This document shows positions 36,140-45,315 of a DNA stretch of 64,000 nucleotides, piece by piece. Position 1 is the stretch's first letter. Every line of letters begins with the position of its first letter. The stretch is from Mobilicoccus pelagius NBRC 104925 (GTDB taxonomy: Bacteria; Actinomycetota; Actinomycetes; Actinomycetales; Dermatophilaceae): NCBI RefSeq assembly GCF_000247995.1, contig NZ_BAFE01000094.1, positions 186,001 to 250,000 on the forward strand, in the 5' to 3' direction. A model generated the notes under the pieces. The model saw only the letters and a list, made by a program, of their open reading frames with translations. It was not told where the DNA came from and did not search any database. Both the position numbers and the translations under genes were made by a program.

Positions 36140-36883
36140 ATGAACGAGATGCTGACGATCACGACCGACGCCGGGCGGGCCGAGGCCTACCTCACCCGCC
36201 CCGACGCGCAGGAGCGCCCCGGCGTCCTCATGTTCATGGACGCGATCGGGGTGCGGGAGCGCACGAAGGAGATGGCCGACCGTATCGCCTCGTGGGGGTA
36301 CGTCGTGCTCCTGCCCAACGTCTTCTACCGCGAGGGCACCGTCGCCGAGCTCGCGCCCGACATGGACCTCACCGACCCCGAGCAGCGCAAGGAGTTCGGC
36401 GAGATCAGCGGTCCGCGCGTCAAGGCGTACACGCCCGATCTCTCCAACCCCGACACGCAGGCGTGGTTCGACACCCTCGGGCAGTACGCGTCGACGCCGT
36501 ACGGCACCGTCGGGTTCTGCATGGGTGCGCGCCTCGCGATCCGCGCCGCCGCCCTGCACCCCGACGACGTCGCCGCCGTCGCCGGGTTCCACGGCGCGAA
36601 CCTCGTCGAGGACGACGCGGAGGACTCCCCGCACCTCCTCCTGCCGCGCACGAACGCCGACTACCTCTTCGGCCACGCGGACAACGACACGATGAACGAC
36701 GCGGACGCCGTCGCCGAGCTCGAACGCCGCCTCGAGCAGGCCGGACTCACGTACTCGAGCGCCATCTACCCCGACGCGCCGCACGGCTTCACGATGGCCG
36801 ACACCTCCTCCTACCAGGACATGGGCGAGAAGCGCGCCTTCGCCGAGCTCGAGCCGTTCTTCGCCCGCACCTTGCAGCGCTGA
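36140..36883 (+). CDS. Dienelactone hydrolase family protein
   Basis: A 247-residue alpha/beta hydrolase with a cysteine nucleophile: Cys127 in GTVGFCMGARLAI, an Asp near FGHADNDTMN (about 177) and His in YPDAPHGFTM (about 217). GVLMFMDAIGVRERTKEMADRIASWGYVVLLPNVFYR is the characteristic N-terminal half. DLH proteins hydrolyse dienelactones in aromatic breakdown, but many actinobacterial members act on other esters. No aromatic-degradation genes are nearby. The ATG at 36140 follows GGGGA; a degenerate TAGGCA 6 nt upstream could also make it leaderless. Confidence 0.87.
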   Translation: MNEMLTITTDAGRAEAYLTRPDAQERPGVLMFMDAIGVRERTKEMADRIASWGYVVLLPNVFYREGTVAELAPDMDLTDPEQRKEFGEISGPRVKAYTPDLSNPDTQAWFDTLGQYASTPYGTVGFCMGARLAIRAAALHPDDVAAVAGFHGANLVEDDAEDSPHLLLPRTNADYLFGHADNDTMNDADAVAELERRLEQAGLTYSSAIYPDAPHGFTMADTSSYQDMGEKRAFAELEPFFARTLQR

Positions 36884-36969
36884 CCCCGCCGGACCGACAC
36901 GCCCGGCTCCCGCCGACACGCCCCGCGCGTTCGGCGATCCCCGGCCGGAGCCCCGTCCGACGCGCGGAC

Positions 36970-37015
36970 GACACGTGGGCCCCGACCCGCCACGCGCAGG
37001 CCGGGGCCCACGTGT
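36970..37015 (+). terminator. Terminator of the dienelactone hydrolase gene
   Basis: A 15-bp perfect stem (GACACGTGGGCCCCG, 36970-36984, with 37001-37015) and a 16-nt loop. Confidence 0.7.
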
Positions 37016-37061
37016 CGGTGAGTGTCGGTGAGTGGCGGTGAGTGGCGGTGAGTGGCGGTGA
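37012..37061 (+). repeat. Five 10-bp tandem repeats
   Basis: GTGTCGGTGA twice, then GTGGCGGTGA three times, beginning inside the terminator's right arm and ending 29 bp before the exporter start. It fills the expected promoter position. Confidence 0.88.
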
Positions 37062-37090
37062 CGGTCGGTCGCGGGCGTCATCATGGTCGT

Positions 37091-38884
37091 GTGCTGATCC
37101 GACTCCTGCGTCGCTACCTCCGGCCGTACACGGGGCTGCTCGCCGTCGTCCTCGTCCTGCAACTCGGGTCGACGTTCGCCGCCCTGTGGCTGCCCTCGCT
37201 CAACGCCGACATCATCGACAACGGCGTGGCCAAGGGCGACGTCGCCCACATCTGGGGGGTGTCGTGGTGGATGTTCCTCGCTTCCCTCCTCCAGATCGTC
37301 TGCTCGGTGGGCGCGGTGTGGGCGGGCGCCAAGGCCGCGATGAGCCTCGGCCGCGACATCCGCGCCGACGTCCTCGACCGGGTGATGAGCTTCTCCGCCC
37401 GCGAGATGGCCCGGTTCGGGGCGCCCTCGCTCATCACCCGCAACACGAACGACGTGCAGCAGATCCAGCAGCTCGTCGTCATGGGCTGCATCATGCTCGT
37501 GAGCGCGCCGATCATGATGGCCGGCGGCGTCCTCATGGCGCTCCGGGAGGACGTCGGGCTCTCGTGGCTCGTCGCCGTGGCCGTCCCCGTCCTCCTCGTC
37601 TCGGTGCTCCTCATCATCCGGCGCATGGTGCCGCTGTTCCGGCAGCAGCAGACCCGCATCGACACGGTCAACCGGGTGCTTCGCGAACAGATCTCCGGTC
37701 TGCGCGTCGTGCGGGCGTTCACGCGTGAGCAGGACGAGCAGGAGCGGTTCGCCCGGGCCAACGCCGATCTCACCGCCACGACCCTCGCCGTCGGGCGGCT
37801 CATGGTGGTGATGTTCCCCCTCGTCATGGCGATCCTCAACACCTCCACCGTCGCGGTCATCTGGTTCGGCGGCCACCGCGTCGCCGCAGGTCAGATGCAG
37901 ATCGGCTCCCTCTTCGCCTATCTCACCTACCTCATCCAGATCCTCATGAGCGTGATGATGGCGACGATGGTCGCGACGATGATCCCGCGGGCGTCGGTCT
38001 CGGCCGAACGCGTCGGCGAGGTCCTCGAGGAGCGCACGAGCGTCGTCGCACCCGAGAATCCCGTGCCGCTCGGCGACCTCCACGGTGAGGTCGATCTCGT
38101 CGACGTCTCGTTCACCTACCCCGGCGCCGAGGCCCCCGTCCTCGACCACGTGTCGTTCACGGCCCGTCCCGGCACGACGACGGCGATCGTCGGCAGCACC
38201 GGCTCCGGCAAGACGACCCTCCTCAAGCTCCTCCCGCGCCTCTTCGACGCCACCGGCGGCAGCGTCCGCCTCGACGGGGTCGACGTCCGCGACATCGACC
38301 CCGAGGACCTGTGGACGCGGGTCGGTCTCGTCCCGCAGAAGCCGTACCTCTTCTCCGGCACCGTCGCCTCCAACCTCCGCTTCGGGCGACCCGAGGCCAC
38401 CGACGAGGAGCTGTGGGAGGCACTGCGCGTCGCCCAGGCCGAGTCCTTCGTCCGCACCTACGAGGACGGCCTCGACCACCCGGTCGCCCAGGGCGGCTCG
38501 AACGTCTCCGGCGGTCAGCGCCAACGCCTCTGCATCGCCCGCGCCCTCGTCGCGCGGCCGGAGCTGTACCTCTTCGACGACTCGTTCTCGGCCCTCGACG
38601 TCTCCACCGACGCCCGCCTCCGTGCCGCGCTCGCCCCCGTCGTCGCCGACGCGACCGTCATCATCGTCGCCCAGCGGGTCGCGACCATCGTCGACGCCGA
38701 CCAGATCGTCGTCCTCGACGCCGGTCGCGTCGTCGGCATCGGCACCCATGAGGGCCTCCTCGAGGAGTGCGAGACCTACCAGGAGATCGTCGCCTCCCAG
38801 CTCCGCGCCTCCGATCTCGACGCCCTGCCCCGCCCGGGTTCGACCACCGACCGCCCCCACGTCACCGAGGAGTCCGGCTCATGA
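37091..38884 (+). CDS. ABC exporter half-transporter, subunit with the degenerate ATP site
   Basis: A 597-residue type IV ABC exporter half: six membrane spans (about 15-300) and one nucleotide-binding domain (about 335-575). Walker A GSTGSGKTT and the signature VSGGQRQRL are normal, but Walker B reads LYLFDDSFSALD, with Asp497 in place of the catalytic Glu, and the switch His is Gln528 in IIVAQRVATI. This is the degenerate half expected of a heterodimeric exporter (TM287/288 or BmrCD type). The GTG at 37091 gives the family's normal N-terminus (LIRLLRRYLRPY). ATGA overlap with the partner gene. Confidence 0.9.
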   Translation: MLIRLLRRYLRPYTGLLAVVLVLQLGSTFAALWLPSLNADIIDNGVAKGDVAHIWGVSWWMFLASLLQIVCSVGAVWAGAKAAMSLGRDIRADVLDRVMSFSAREMARFGAPSLITRNTNDVQQIQQLVVMGCIMLVSAPIMMAGGVLMALREDVGLSWLVAVAVPVLLVSVLLIIRRMVPLFRQQQTRIDTVNRVLREQISGLRVVRAFTREQDEQERFARANADLTATTLAVGRLMVVMFPLVMAILNTSTVAVIWFGGHRVAAGQMQIGSLFAYLTYLIQILMSVMMATMVATMIPRASVSAERVGEVLEERTSVVAPENPVPLGDLHGEVDLVDVSFTYPGAEAPVLDHVSFTARPGTTTAIVGSTGSGKTTLLKLLPRLFDATGGSVRLDGVDVRDIDPEDLWTRVGLVPQKPYLFSGTVASNLRFGRPEATDEELWEALRVAQAESFVRTYEDGLDHPVAQGGSNVSGGQRQRLCIARALVARPELYLFDDSFSALDVSTDARLRAALAPVVADATVIIVAQRVATIVDADQIVVLDAGRVVGIGTHEGLLEECETYQEIVASQLRASDLDALPRPGSTTDRPHVTEESGS

Positions 38885-40917
38885 GCGGGTCCACGCGCGC
38901 CTCCACCCCGGGCTCCACGCCCGACTCCACCCGCGCCGGCGGTCACGGTGGAGCCGGACACGAGGAGCTCGACCAGGCCGCCGTCGCCAAGGCCGCGCGT
39001 CGTCGCGGCGGTGGCCACGGGCACGGCGGCATGGGGATGCCCGCCGAGAGATCGATGGACTTCTTCGGCTCGGGTCGCCGCCTCCTCGGCCGTCTCGCGC
39101 CGGTGCGCCTCCAGGTCGCCGCCGCCGTCGTCCTCACCGTCCTCGGCGTGTCCCTCTCGGTCCTCGGCCCCAAGGTCCTCGGCCGGGCCACCGACCTCCT
39201 CTTCGCCGGCGTCGTCGGCGCCGGACTGCCCGCGGGAACGTCCAAGGAGCAGGTCGTCGCCGGCCTCCAGGCGCGCGGCCAGACCGACCTCGCCCGGATG
39301 CTCGCGTCGATGGACGTCGTCCCGGGTCGCGGGGTTCCGTTCGACGAGATCGGCGGCGTCCTCCTCGTCGTTCTCGGGCTCTACCTCGCGGCGGCGGTGC
39401 TCATGTGGGGCGCCGGTCGCATCGTCAACGACGTCTCGATGGTGACGATGCGGCGGCTCCGCTCCGACGTCGAGGACAAGCTCCACCGCCTCCCCCTCGC
39501 CTACGTCGACGGTCAGCCCCGCGGCGAACTCCTCAGCCGCGTCACCAACGACATCGACAACCTCGGGCAGAGCCTCCAGCAGACCTTCGGGCAGCTGCTC
39601 AACTCGCTCGTCACCGTCGTCGGGATCCTCGCGATCATGCTGTGGATCAGCCCGACCCTCACGCTCATCGCCCTCGTCGCGATCCCCCTCTCGGCGATCG
39701 CCACGGCCGTCATCGGCAAGCGCAGCCAGAAGCTCTTCGTGCGTCAGTGGAACCGCACCGGCGTGTTCAACGGGCAGATCGAGGAGGCCTTCACCGGCCA
39801 CGAACTCGTCACCGTCTTCGGCCGCCGCAAGGAGGCCGTCGCCGACGCGATGCGCACGAACGACGAGCTCTTCGAGGCGACGTTCGGGGCCCAGGTCGTC
39901 TCCGGCCTCATGATGCCGGTGATGATGTTCGTCGGAAACCTCACGTACGTCCTCGTCGCCGTCGTCGGTGGCCTCAAGGTCGCCTCCGGGCAGATGAGCC
40001 TCGGCGACGTGCAGGCGTTCATCCAGTACTCGCGGCAGTTCACGCAGCCCCTCGCGCAGGTCGCGTCGATGGCGAACCTCCTCCAGTCGGGCGTCGCCTC
40101 CGCCGAGCGGGTCTTCGAACTCCTCGACGCCCCCGAGCAGACCCCCGACCACGAGCACCCCGGCCTGCCCGACCGTGCCCGAGGCCGCATCGAGTTCGAG
40201 GACGTGTCGTTCTCCTACGACCCCGAGCGGCCCCTCATCGAGCACCTCGACCTCGTCGCCGAGCCGGGGCAGACGGTCGCGATCGTCGGCCCCACCGGCG
40301 CCGGCAAGACGACTCTCGTCAACCTCGTCATGCGGTTCTACGAACTCGACGCCGGCCGCATCACCCTCGACGGTGTCGACATCACCGACATGTCGCGGGA
40401 GCAGCTCCGCAGCCAGATCGGCATGGTGCTGCAGGACACGTGGCTGTTCAAGGGCACGATCCGCGACAACATCGCCTACGGCCGCCCGGGCGCCACCGAC
40501 GAGGAGATCCGCGCCGCGGCGGAGGCGACGTACGTCGACCGGTTCGTCCAGCACCTTCCCGAGGGCTACGACACCGTGCTCGACGACGACGGCGGCAGCA
40601 TCAGCGCGGGGGAGCGGCAGCTCATCACGATCGCGCGGGCGTTCCTCTCCCGCCCGAGTCTGCTCATCCTCGACGAGGCCACCTCGAGCGTCGACACCCG
40701 CACCGAGTTGCTCCTCCAGCAGGCGATGGCCGCACTCCGCACTGACCGCACGAGCTTCGTCATCGCCCACCGCCTGTCGACGATCCGCGACGCCGACCTC
40801 ATCCTCGTCATGGAGGAGGGGCGCATCGTCGAACAGGGCACACATGAGGCGCTCCTCGCCTCCGGCGGGGCCTACACCCGCCTCCAGGCTGCGCAGTTCG
40901 CGGGCGAGCAGACCTGA
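38881..40917 (+). CDS. ABC exporter half-transporter, subunit with the catalytic Walker B
   Basis: A 678-residue partner of the preceding gene. It has a Ser/Thr- and His/Gly-rich cytoplasmic N-terminal extension (about 1-60), six membrane spans (about 78-370) and a nucleotide-binding domain (about 430-670). Walker A GPTGAGKTT, catalytic Glu599 in LLILDEATSSVD and the switch His in VIAHRLSTI are canonical, while the ABC signature is degenerate: SAGERQ at 575-580 instead of SGGQRQ. With Asp497 and Gln528 in the partner, this forms one dead and one live ATP site. The membrane domain has a long insert between spans 1 and 2. Cargo unknown. Confidence 0.9.
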   Translation: MSGSTRASTPGSTPDSTRAGGHGGAGHEELDQAAVAKAARRRGGGHGHGGMGMPAERSMDFFGSGRRLLGRLAPVRLQVAAAVVLTVLGVSLSVLGPKVLGRATDLLFAGVVGAGLPAGTSKEQVVAGLQARGQTDLARMLASMDVVPGRGVPFDEIGGVLLVVLGLYLAAAVLMWGAGRIVNDVSMVTMRRLRSDVEDKLHRLPLAYVDGQPRGELLSRVTNDIDNLGQSLQQTFGQLLNSLVTVVGILAIMLWISPTLTLIALVAIPLSAIATAVIGKRSQKLFVRQWNRTGVFNGQIEEAFTGHELVTVFGRRKEAVADAMRTNDELFEATFGAQVVSGLMMPVMMFVGNLTYVLVAVVGGLKVASGQMSLGDVQAFIQYSRQFTQPLAQVASMANLLQSGVASAERVFELLDAPEQTPDHEHPGLPDRARGRIEFEDVSFSYDPERPLIEHLDLVAEPGQTVAIVGPTGAGKTTLVNLVMRFYELDAGRITLDGVDITDMSREQLRSQIGMVLQDTWLFKGTIRDNIAYGRPGATDEEIRAAAEATYVDRFVQHLPEGYDTVLDDDGGSISAGERQLITIARAFLSRPSLLILDEATSSVDTRTELLLQQAMAALRTDRTSFVIAHRLSTIRDADLILVMEEGRIVEQGTHEALLASGGAYTRLQAAQFAGEQT

Positions 40918-41019
40918 CCGCTCCCGCTCCCGCCCTGGCGCCCGTCGTGAGGGGCTCGGTCCGGCACACGGGGCGGGGCCAGAGCAGGAGCCCGTGGCGC
41001 GGGGTGTCCCCTCGGCAGC

Positions 41020-41063
41020 GACGGAGCCCCCGTCACCACCGGGGTGGTGACGGGGGCTCCGTC
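41020..41063. terminator. Bidirectional hairpin between exporter and Fe-S reductase genes
   Basis: A near-perfect inverted repeat (outer arm GACGGAGCCCCCGTCACCAC) spanning 41020-41063 with a very small loop, between two convergent genes. Confidence 0.75.
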
Positions 41064-41078
41064 GGGTCGATCCGTCGG

Positions 41079-44000
41079 TCAGCCGCCGAGGATCTTGAGC
41101 GCCTCGGAGGCGGCGATGGGCTTGCCGTCCGCCGCGTCGAGGAGCTTTTGCCAGGCGGCCGAGCCCGGGCGGGGGCCCGCGGCCGGAGCGGCCTGCTCGG
41201 TGGCCGCAGGAGCCGTCGGGGCGGCCTGCTCCTGCGGGGCCTCCCGCGGGGCCTCGACCGGCGCCTGCTCCTCGGTGGGCTCAGGTGCCGGGGTGGGCGC
41301 CTGCACCTCCGGGGCGGGGCTCGCCGTCGGCGTCTCCGGCCGGGCCGGCACGGGCTCCTCGGGGGAGTCCGTCGACGGCGTGTCGGTGACGGTCGCCGGG
41401 GCGGCCGCAGCCTCGGTCGACGGAGCCGCGTCGGCCGGAGCCGTCGCGTCCTCGGCGGCGGGGGCCGGGGCCTCCGACGTCGGGGTCGGGGAAGCGGGCT
41501 CCTCGGTCTGCAGGGCGGCCGGGGTCTGGGCGGCAGGTGCCTCGGCGGCGGGTGCCTTGGCGGCAGGCGCCGGGATCACGGGCTCCCCGGGGGCCTCCGC
41601 CGCGGCCGTGGCCGCGGCACCGCTGAGGAGAGCGAGGGCCTCGGAGGCCGACATGCGGCCCGACGGCATCTCGATCTTCTTCGCGGAGGCGGCGGCCGGG
41701 CGGGCCGGGGCCTTCTCCGCCGACGGAGCGGCGGCCTGCGGAGCCGGGGCCGCGGAGGCCTCGGCCGGAGCCGGGGTCTCCTCGGTCTGCGCCGCAGGCG
41801 TCGACTCGGCCGCGGGGGCCTCGGCGACGTGGGCTTCGGCAGCGGGTGCTTCGGCGACGGGCGCCTTCGCAGCAGGAGCCTCGGCAGCAGTGGCCTCGGA
41901 GTCCGGGGCCGCAGCCGGGGTCTCCTCGGCGCGAGCCGCAGCGGTCTGCGCCTGCATCATGGCGAGCGCGTCGGCCGCGGACATCTTGCCCTGGGGCATC
42001 TCCACCGGGGCCTTGGCCGCCGGAGCCGCCGGAGCCGCCGGAGCGGCCTTGGGGGCCTCGGTCGCCGGAGCGGCCTTCGGGTCCTCTGCCGCCGGGGCGG
42101 CAGGCGCCTCGGTCGCAGGAGCCTGCGCGGCAGGTGCCTCCGTGGTGGCAGGAGCGGTCGGAGCCTCGGCCGGGGCCTCGGCAGCGGCACCGCCGGAGGC
42201 GGCACCCATCATCGCGAGTGCGTCGGCGGCCGACATCTTGCCCTTCGGCATGGCCTTGGGCGCCACCGACTCGGTACCCGCCCGAGCGGCGGGAGCCTCG
42301 GCGGCAGGAGCCTGAGCGGCGGGAGCATCCGCAGCCGGGGTCTCCTCGGCCTGGGCGCCACCCTGCGCCTGCATCATCGCGAGCGCGTCGGCGGCGGACA
42401 TCTTGCCGCCGGCGGGCTTGGCGGGCGCCTCGGTGGCCGGGGCCTCCGTGGTGGTGTCGGCGGCGGGGGCGGCCTGTGCGGGAGCCTCCTGCCGCCGGGC
42501 CTCCGCGGCCGCCTGGGCGGTCGCGTCGCTCGTCTCGAACTCGCCGGAGCCGCCCTCGGCGGACTCCTCCTGCGCCTCGGCCTCGACCTGCTCGGGGGTG
42601 TCGGCCCCGGCGTCTCCGCCACGACCGGCGGAGTCGACGTCGACCTCGGCGTCGGGCGCGGCCTCGGGCTCCTCGTCGCGACGGACGGCGGCGAGCAGCA
42701 TCTGGGCGACGTCGACGACCTCGACCTCTTCGCGGGCCGAACCCTCGGACTGCATCGAGGTGAGCCCGTCGGAGAGCATGACGCGGCAGAACGGGCAGCC
42801 GATCGCGATGCGGTCGGCGCCGGTCTCGACGGCCTCGGCGGTGCGGTTGAGGTTGATGCGGGTGCCGAGGTTCTCCTCGGCCCACATGCGGGCACCACCG
42901 GCACCGCAGCAGAACGACTTCATGCCGTGACGCGGCATCTCGCGGAGCTCGACGCCGGGAAGGGCGCCGATGAGCTCGCGCGGCGGGGCGTACACGTTGT
43001 TGTGACGACCGAGGTAGCAGGGGTCGTGGTACGTGACGGTCTCCGCGGTGGAGGCGACGTTCTTCGCCGTCGAGAGGCCTGGGTGCTCCGCGGGGCGGGC
43101 GACGGGGACGAGGCGCTTGTCGCGCACGAGCCGGTTGAGGAGCTGCGTGTGGTGGACGACCTCGTACCGCCCGCCGTTCTGCGGGTACTCGTTGCGCAGG
43201 GTGTTGTAGCAGTGCGCACAGGTGACGACGATCTTCTTGGCACCGACCTCGTTGAGCATCTCGACGTTCTGCGCGGCGAGCATCTGGTAGAGGATCTCGT
43301 TGCCCGCGCGGCGGGCGGAGTCACCGGTGCAGGCCTCGGAGTCGCCGAGAACGGCGAAGGAGACGTCGGCCTCGTGGAGCAGCTCGGCGACGGCGCGCGT
43401 CGTCTTCTTCGCGCGGTCCTCGAACGCGCCGGCGCAGCCGACCCAGAAGAGGTAGTCGACGGACGAGAGGTCCTCGACGTCGGCGCCGACGACCGGCACC
43501 TCGAAGTCGAGGCCCTTGGCCCAGTCGAGCCGCATCTTGGGGGCCATGCCCCACGGGTTCTGCTTGGACTCGAGGTTCTTGAAGAGGCCACCGAACTCGG
43601 CGGGGAACGCCGACTCGATGAGCACTTGGTGGCGGCGCATGTCGACGATCGCGTCGACGTGCTCGATGTCGACGGGGCACTGCTCGACGCACGCACCACA
43701 GGTGGTGCACGACCAGAGGACGTCGGAGTCGATGACGGCGTCGGGGCCGAGGGCGTCGTAGGCGCCGAGCGGGTGGTCGGCCTCGTAGCCGGTCTCACCG
43801 ACGAGGGGCACGGTGGCGAGCTTCTTGACGTGCTCGGGGAGTCCGGCGCGGTCCTCGGTGGACGCCTGGAGCCACGGCGCCATCTCGTTGGCGTGGTCCC
43901 GCATCGTCATCATGAGGAGCTTGGGCGAGAGCGGCTTGTCGGTGTTCCACGCGGGGCACTGGCTCTGGCAGCGACCGCACTCGGTGCAGGTGGAGAAGTC

Positions 44001-44963
44001 GAGGAGCTGCTTCCACGTGTAGTCCTGCACGTGACCGACGCCCATCTTCATGGAGTCCTCGTCGGCGTCCTCGTCGTCGGACTCGGCGGCCTCCATGAGG
44101 TCCTCGAGGTTCTCGGCGGTGACGGCCTCCCCGTTGACGCGCATCGGCTGGAGCTCGCCGAGGCTCGTGCGGCCGTCGGCGTGACGCTTGAACCAGATGT
44201 TGAAGAACGCGAGGAAGCGGTGCCAGGCGACACCCATCGTCGGGGTGAGGGAGACGACGATCATCCACGTGAACGAGACGAGGATCTTGATTGCGGCGAC
44301 GAGGTAGATGGACTCCTCGAGCCAGTGCTGGTCGAGGCCGCCCCAGATGGGGCTGAGCCATGCGGTGAGGGGGAAGTGGAGGGCGAGGTTCGTGCCGGGC
44401 TCGGTGAACTTGAGGAGCGCGGCCTCCTGCGTGCGCAGCGAGAGGATGCAGATCGAGACGAGGAGGATGATGACCTCGACGAAGTAGGCATGCCACCACG
44501 TGGAGCCGAAGAAGCGGCTGCGGCGGCCGTGCTCGCCGGCGGCGTTGCGCGGGTGGTTCTTCTGGCGGATGACCGCGAGGACGACGATGCCGATGAGGCA
44601 GCCCCATGCGAGGAGCTCGACGAGCCACTCGAACGGCGGGAAGTGTCCGATGACCGGCAGACGGAAGTCGGGCCAGATGAGCTGGAAGAACGCGTTGACG
44701 AGCGTGCTGAAGAGAACGAGAAACCCGATGGCGGTGAACCAGTGCGCGATCGCGACGACCGGCAGTCGCTTCATCCGGGTGTGGCCGAGGAACTCCTTGA
44801 GGAGGGTGCCCGTGCGGGCGCCCGGCCTGTCGGTGCGGTTGGGGTCCGGAGCGCCGGACCGGTAGAGGGCCGTGAACCGGTAGACCCGCCAGAAGAGCAG
44901 GCACCAACCGATCGTCGGCACGATGAGACAGAGGACGATCGCCGTGATCTGCAGCGCTGACAT
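41079..44963 (-). CDS. Membrane-bound Fe-S heterodisulfide-reductase-like oxidoreductase with a repeat-bearing tail
   Basis: A 1294-residue protein. Six or so membrane spans in the first ~270 residues form a b-type-cytochrome-like anchor. Two [4Fe-4S] clusters follow (CTECGRCQSQCP and CTTCGACVEQCP, about 345-450), then two CCG-type cysteine domains (CAHCYN, FCCGAGGARMW, about 600-730). This core matches the mycobacterial Rv0338c-type Fe-S reductase. The final ~530 residues are Ala/Pro/Glu-rich and carry five copies of a short motif: KMSAADALAMM at 854, 909 and 993, RMSASEALALL at 1103 and KPIAASEALKIL at 1281. The ATG at 44963 has TATCCT 6 nt upstream. Likely electron transfer linked to menaquinone or disulfide chemistry. 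Confidence 0.88.
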   Translation of the reverse strand: MSALQITAIVLCLIVPTIGWCLLFWRVYRFTALYRSGAPDPNRTDRPGARTGTLLKEFLGHTRMKRLPVVAIAHWFTAIGFLVLFSTLVNAFFQLIWPDFRLPVIGHFPPFEWLVELLAWGCLIGIVVLAVIRQKNHPRNAAGEHGRRSRFFGSTWWHAYFVEVIILLVSICILSLRTQEAALLKFTEPGTNLALHFPLTAWLSPIWGGLDQHWLEESIYLVAAIKILVSFTWMIVVSLTPTMGVAWHRFLAFFNIWFKRHADGRTSLGELQPMRVNGEAVTAENLEDLMEAAESDDEDADEDSMKMGVGHVQDYTWKQLLDFSTCTECGRCQSQCPAWNTDKPLSPKLLMMTMRDHANEMAPWLQASTEDRAGLPEHVKKLATVPLVGETGYEADHPLGAYDALGPDAVIDSDVLWSCTTCGACVEQCPVDIEHVDAIVDMRRHQVLIESAFPAEFGGLFKNLESKQNPWGMAPKMRLDWAKGLDFEVPVVGADVEDLSSVDYLFWVGCAGAFEDRAKKTTRAVAELLHEADVSFAVLGDSEACTGDSARRAGNEILYQMLAAQNVEMLNEVGAKKIVVTCAHCYNTLRNEYPQNGGRYEVVHHTQLLNRLVRDKRLVPVARPAEHPGLSTAKNVASTAETVTYHDPCYLGRHNNVYAPPRELIGALPGVELREMPRHGMKSFCCGAGGARMWAEENLGTRINLNRTAEAVETGADRIAIGCPFCRVMLSDGLTSMQSEGSAREEVEVVDVAQMLLAAVRRDEEPEAAPDAEVDVDSAGRGGDAGADTPEQVEAEAQEESAEGGSGEFETSDATAQAAAEARRQEAPAQAAPAADTTTEAPATEAPAKPAGGKMSAADALAMMQAQGGAQAEETPAADAPAAQAPAAEAPAARAGTESVAPKAMPKGKMSAADALAMMGAASGGAAAEAPAEAPTAPATTEAPAAQAPATEAPAAPAAEDPKAAPATEAPKAAPAAPAAPAAKAPVEMPQGKMSAADALAMMQAQTAAARAEETPAAAPDSEATAAEAPAAKAPVAEAPAAEAHVAEAPAAESTPAAQTEETPAPAEASAAPAPQAAAPSAEKAPARPAAASAKKIEMPSGRMSASEALALLSGAAATAAAEAPGEPVIPAPAAKAPAAEAPAAQTPAALQTEEPASPTPTSEAPAPAAEDATAPADAAPSTEAAAAPATVTDTPSTDSPEEPVPARPETPTASPAPEVQAPTPAPEPTEEQAPVEAPREAPQEQAAPTAPAATEQAAPAAGPRPGSAAWQKLLDAADGKPIAASEALKILGG

Positions 44964-45315
44964 GCGCAAAGGATACGGAGTCGTCGGCGTCGAGGAGTGC
45001 TGCCGCGGCCGGGTGATCTGCCTGGCCTGGGGCGGTGTCGGCTCCTGTCGGGTGCGCGACGGCGTGGTTCTGCCCTGCCACGTGCGACGACGTGCCGCGC
45101 GTGGTGACCGGCGGGTAATCCGATGTGTCCGGATTCACGCGTTCCAGGAGGTCGGGGACGGTGCGGAACGGCCGGTGCGGGGCGGGCGACCCAGGGCGAT
45201 GCATAAGTCGCCGTTGGAATAACGATAAGCTTCGCGTCGTTGTGGGAGACGTCGCCGCGATGCGGCGGCACCCCATGACCGCACCGGTGTCACCCAGCGA
45301 CGGAAGGCAGCAATC
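44964..45315. other. Divergent intergenic region between the Fe-S reductase and cysK
   Basis: 352 bases without a convincing gene. At 44970-44975 the minus strand has TATCCT, 6 nt before the reductase ATG. At 45117-45135 there is an inverted repeat AATCCG-N7-CGGATT. At 45213-45225, CGTTGGAATAACG has matching CGTT/AACG ends, in the most AT-rich patch of the region, next to a TAAGCT box at 45226-45231, a candidate cysK -10. These could be sites for a sulfur regulator. Confidence 0.4.

Noticed and set aside
34745-38860. A 1371-codon open frame on the minus strand across five plus-strand genes
   Set aside because: It lies antisense to the osmoprotectant and exporter genes, which have intact motifs. 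Its translation is Gly/Arg/Glu/Asp-rich with no domain, the usual shadow of GC3-biased coding.
40947-44960. A 1337-codon plus-strand open frame opposite the Fe-S reductase
   Set aside because: The Arg/Gly/Leu-rich translation has no motif, while the minus strand encodes clear Fe-S and CCG domains.
44964-45315. A small plus-strand gene at 44923-45222
   Set aside because: It overlaps the reductase start, has no ribosome-binding site and has a shadow-like Arg/Gly/Val composition; promoter content explains the region better.
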